Shown: in pieces, positions 61,160-64,000 of the stretch | How the letters are laid out: the number at the start of each line of letters is the position of its first letter | Position numbering within the stretch: the first letter of the stretch is position 1 | Assembly (NCBI GenBank): GCA_900545135.1 | Contig: UQXL01000004.1 | Coordinates: forward strand, 48,018-112,017 | Reading direction: 5' to 3' | Source: an uncultured Eubacteriales bacterium | GTDB lineage: Bacteria > Bacillota > Clostridia > Peptostreptococcales > Anaerovoracaceae | Length of the DNA stretch: 64,000 bases | Position numbers and translations under genes: made by a program | The notes under the pieces: model-generated | What the model saw: the letters and a program-made list of their open reading frames with translations, nothing else | Told to the model about the DNA's origin: nothing | Database searches by the model: none

Positions 61160-62471
61160 CTTTAAGTATACTCCTTATCCTGCCGATCAAGTACAGTGAG
61201 CCGGCAAAAATTATAACGTCGAAATCATCTTTTCTTTTTAAGGCCATTTCAAAGGCATCATGATAATCCTCTGCCACATCGCAGTCAGCGCCTCTGGCTC
61301 TGAGAAACTCTGCAAGTTTATCTGCCTTTAGTTTTCGCGGATTGTCCGGCTCCGTGGCGATAAATTTACCGGTCACCCTGACAAATTGATCTGCCATTTT
61401 CCTTATTTCCTTGTCCTGCAAAACGCCGGCAACCATCAGTATTTTTTTGTCCTTGAACAAGTCCAGGGCCGTCTCCGCCATGACCCGCGCGCCGTCTTCG
61501 TTGTGAGCTCCGTCGATGACGATCGTCGTCAGGGACTCACGTCCGCAGGTAAGATCAAATATCTCGAACCGTCCCGGCTGTCTGGCCTCTTTGAATCCGG
61601 CGTATATCGCTTCCCTGCTGACTTTTACATCGCCGCGCTCCTCCATTATGCTGATCGCGGCCAAGGCCGCAGCGGCGTTTTCCACCTGGTGACGTCCCGT
61701 CATTGAAATTTCAAGGTCTTCAAACAGCACTCCCTGTATATCCACGTCTAATTTACAGCCTGCTGAGGTCTCTTCCTTTATGTTCAGCGGAAGTCCAGCT
61801 GTTTCAAATATCATGCTGCCATGCTCCGCCGCTGTTTTCTCTATGACGCGGAGTGCTCTTATATCTTTCGCACTGGTCACGACGGGGCATCCGTCTTTTA
61901 TTATGCCCGCTTTTTCAGCTGCTATTTCTTCTATGGTATTTCCCAGCCTGTCCATGTGGTCCATAGAGATGGATGTTATTACAGTCATCAGCGGCGATTT
62001 GCAGACATTGGTCGAGTCTCCGCTTCCTCCCAGTCCCACTTCAAGTACGACATAGTCGCAGTCTTTTTCTTTGAAATAGAGAAAGGCTATGGCTGTAACG
62101 ACTTCAAATTCCGTGGGCGACTGCTTTCCTGCATCTGTCATGGCTTTGGCAGCCTGCAAAACTCTGTCAGTATACAAGGCCAGGTCTTCGTCGCTAATAT
62201 ATTCTCCGTCCAGTTCTATTCTTTCGTTGAATATTTCTATGAACGGTGAAATATATATTCCTGTCTTATATCCCGCGGCTCTGAGCACACTGTAAATATA
62301 TCTGCATACCGAGCCTTTTCCGTTGGTTCCGGCGACATGGATCACTTTCAGGTCTTCATGGGGGTTGCCCAGAAGTTTCAGGAGATCGTTCATTCTCTCC
62401 AGTCCCAGTATGCTGCCGAAACGCTCAAATTCATGTATTTTTTCTATTGCTTTTTTACTGTTTTCAATCAT
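61152..62471 (-). CDS. folC: Bifunctional dihydrofolate synthase / folylpolyglutamate synthase
   Basis: 439 residues, a Mur-like ligase that adds glutamate to folates. P-loop HVAGTNGKGSVCRYI near 44, DHMDRLGNTIEEIAAEKAGI near 170, and HNEDGARVM near 310. The valS-folC order is a common Firmicute arrangement. The ATG follows AAGGAAAAAAT. The valS stop is 84 bp upstream. Confidence 0.95.
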   Translation of the reverse strand: MIENSKKAIEKIHEFERFGSILGLERMNDLLKLLGNPHEDLKVIHVAGTNGKGSVCRYIYSVLRAAGYKTGIYISPFIEIFNERIELDGEYISDEDLALYTDRVLQAAKAMTDAGKQSPTEFEVVTAIAFLYFKEKDCDYVVLEVGLGGSGDSTNVCKSPLMTVITSISMDHMDRLGNTIEEIAAEKAGIIKDGCPVVTSAKDIRALRVIEKTAAEHGSMIFETAGLPLNIKEETSAGCKLDVDIQGVLFEDLEISMTGRHQVENAAAALAAISIMEERGDVKVSREAIYAGFKEARQPGRFEIFDLTCGRESLTTIVIDGAHNEDGARVMAETALDLFKDKKILMVAGVLQDKEIRKMADQFVRVTGKFIATEPDNPRKLKADKLAEFLRARGADCDVAEDYHDAFEMALKRKDDFDVIIFAGSLYLIGRIRSILKDV

Positions 62472-62555
62472 ATTTTTTCCTTAGTTTTCTTTTGGGCCGC
62501 GAAATCCGGCGGTTAACTATGAAACACAGCCGGGAGCCATTGAGCCGGCCGGCGG

Positions 62556-64000
62556 CTATTTGCCCGCCTTGGCGGCTACCATCTCAAGACGCGCTGAAAC
62601 CTTTTCCAGCATGTCCTTATACTTGGCCATTTTCTCTTTCTCTTCGTTTACGACTTTCTCCGGAGCCTTGCTTACGAAGCCCTGGTTTGAAAGCTTGCCT
62701 TCAACTCTCTTGACTTCGCCCTCGAGACGCTTCTTTTCTTTGGAAAGTCTCTCATACTCAGCGCTGTAATCCACCAGATCCTCGAGAGGAATATAGATTT
62801 CGGCCAGAGCCGTTACGGCTGACATGACTTCTTCCGGCAGCTCCGCCTTGTTGTCAGTAAAGGTAACCTCCGTGATATTAGCCAGATTCTTTATATAGCT
62901 TTCACCGGCTTTTACTATATCAGCGGCTTCTCCCTCAGCCAGGATCACTGCTCTCAGCTTCTTGCCCGGCGCGGCTTCCGCCTCGGCGCGTATATTCCTT
63001 ATAGCCCTTATGATTTCCATAGAAGTCTCGAGGATTTTCTCAGCCTCAGGGAAGGCGCGTTTTTCGCTCGCTTTAGGCCAGCTGGCTTTTATCAGATAAT
63101 TGTCCGGATTTCCGTTCTCCTCTTCGCCGTGAGGCAGATAGCTCCAAATTTCCTCTGTGATGAAAGGCATGAACGGATGAAGCATCTTGAGCATGTTCTT
63201 CAGGCACATCACGAGGGTGAATCTGACTACTTTCTTGTCCTCCTCATCGTCACTCCAGAGTCTCGGCTTGACCAGCTCGATGTACCAGTCGCAGTATTCA
63301 TTCCAGATAAGGTCGTAAACCCTCTGGCCCGCCAGCGCCAGGTCGTATTTTTCCATGGCTGCCGTGACGTAGGAAACAGCTTCGTTGACCTTGGAAATCA
63401 TCCACTTGTCCTCGTCTCTCAATGCTATGCTGCTGAAATCCTCCGTATCTCCGCAGGCTTTTCCGCAGCAGTCCTTACAGCATTTTGCCATTTCCTTGAA
63501 ATTGCCATCCTCGTCCTGCAGATTCATGATCACAAAACGAGAAGCGTTCCACAGCTTGTTGGCGAAGTTTCTGCAGGATTCCAGCCTGTCCTCCTTGAAG
63601 CGCATGTCGTTTCCCGGGGTGATTCCCGTGGTCAGCATGAATCTCAAAGCGTCGGCTCCGTACTGGTCTATTATCTCAAGCGGATCGATTCCGTTACCCA
63701 GGGATTTGCTCATCTTGCGGCCCTCCGCGTCTCTCACCAGACCGTGGACATATACGTGGTGGAAAGGCGCTTCGCCCATGGCTTCAAGTCCGGAGAACAC
63801 CATTCTTACTACCCAGAAGAAAATAATGTCGTAGCCCGTTACGAGAACGTCTGTCGGATAGAAATATTTGAGGTCCTCGGTTTCCTCAGGCCAGCCCAGC
63901 GTCGAGAAAGGCCAGAGGGCGGACGAAAACCATGTGTCCAGTACGTCCTCGTCCTGCACGAAATGATTTCCACCGCACTTCGGGCATTTCGCAGGCGCGT
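62556..64000 (-). CDS. valS: Valyl-tRNA synthetase, C-terminal part (continues past the window)
   Basis: About 481 codons are visible, the C-terminal portion. Landmarks: a zinc-like CPKCGGNHF followed by DVLDTWFSSALWPFSTLGWP, the KMSKSLGNGIDPLE signature (KMSKS) near the middle, the anticodon-binding domain, and the C-terminal coiled coil typical of ValRS (LSKEKKRLEGEVKRVEGKLS). The start is beyond base 64000. An upstream T-box would be expected in Firmicutes but is not in view. Confidence 0.96.
   Translation of the reverse strand, partial: APAKCPKCGGNHFVQDEDVLDTWFSSALWPFSTLGWPEETEDLKYFYPTDVLVTGYDIIFFWVVRMVFSGLEAMGEAPFHHVYVHGLVRDAEGRKMSKSLGNGIDPLEIIDQYGADALRFMLTTGITPGNDMRFKEDRLESCRNFANKLWNASRFVIMNLQDEDGNFKEMAKCCKDCCGKACGDTEDFSSIALRDEDKWMISKVNEAVSYVTAAMEKYDLALAGQRVYDLIWNEYCDWYIELVKPRLWSDDEEDKKVVRFTLVMCLKNMLKMLHPFMPFITEEIWSYLPHGEEENGNPDNYLIKASWPKASEKRAFPEAEKILETSMEIIRAIRNIRAEAEAAPGKKLRAVILAEGEAADIVKAGESYIKNLANITEVTFTDNKAELPEEVMSAVTALAEIYIPLEDLVDYSAEYERLSKEKKRLEGEVKRVEGKLSNQGFVSKAPEKVVNEEKEKMAKYKDMLEKVSARLEMVAAKAGK

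Overview
The window looks like chromosome from an anaerobic, spore-forming Clostridia-type Firmicute. The evidence is spoIVA, CIRCE-controlled clpB, a C-GCAxxG-C-C redox protein, a monocluster ferredoxin, AGGAGG-type ribosome sites and strong bias to one strand. Family Anaerovoracaceae is a guess; nothing here fixes the genus.

Layout. 0-12.4 kb (mostly minus): 5' end of clpB, small redox and M50-protease genes, a LysM protein on the plus strand, a murT/gatD-like pair, an ATP-grasp gene with cardiolipin synthase, a repeat-rich gap (7.6-8.56 kb), an MFS exporter, spoIVA and a YcxB-like protein. 12.5-24.9 kb: one tightly packed minus-strand operon, plsX-rnc-smc-ftsY-der-plsY-gpsA-miaB-Na/Pi transporter, which joins phospholipid precursor synthesis to chromosome segregation, protein targeting and RNA maturation. 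25-41.3 kb: a GNAT acetyltransferase, a nitroreductase, a peptide ABC importer with its dipeptidase, a branched-chain amino acid ABC importer, and a GlnK/GlnL-like two-component pair.

41.86-53.53 kb is an integrated element of about 11.7 kb bounded by an 8-bp direct repeat. The right copy is the 3' end of tRNA-Ala(GGC). The left copy lies inside the 3' end of the serine recombinase ORF and is followed by what looks like the original tRNA terminator. Cargo is a type I restriction-modification locus, hsdM-hsdS-DUF4238-FRG-hsdR, plus a small HTH protein and a DUF6076 protein. hsdM has two in-frame stop codons, so the locus as read is probably inactive or recently decayed.

53.6-64 kb: a MerR regulator, a DNA-deoxyinosine glycosylase, a ferredoxin, an alpha/beta hydrolase, glyA, an SSB-like protein, and the run valS-folC-GNAT-thrE.

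The less ordinary signals are: (1) two G9 tracts on the coding strand, one between the -35 and -10 of the peptide-transporter promoter and one that frameshifts the response regulator, both placed like phase-variation switches; (2) three tandem 80-82 bp units with compensatory stem changes at 8317-8558; (3) a family of about 42-bp hairpins with ATGTTG...CAACAT arms in three distant intergenic clusters; (4) a GatD-like protein lacking both catalytic Cys and His; (5) the tRNA-targeting serine-recombinase element itself.
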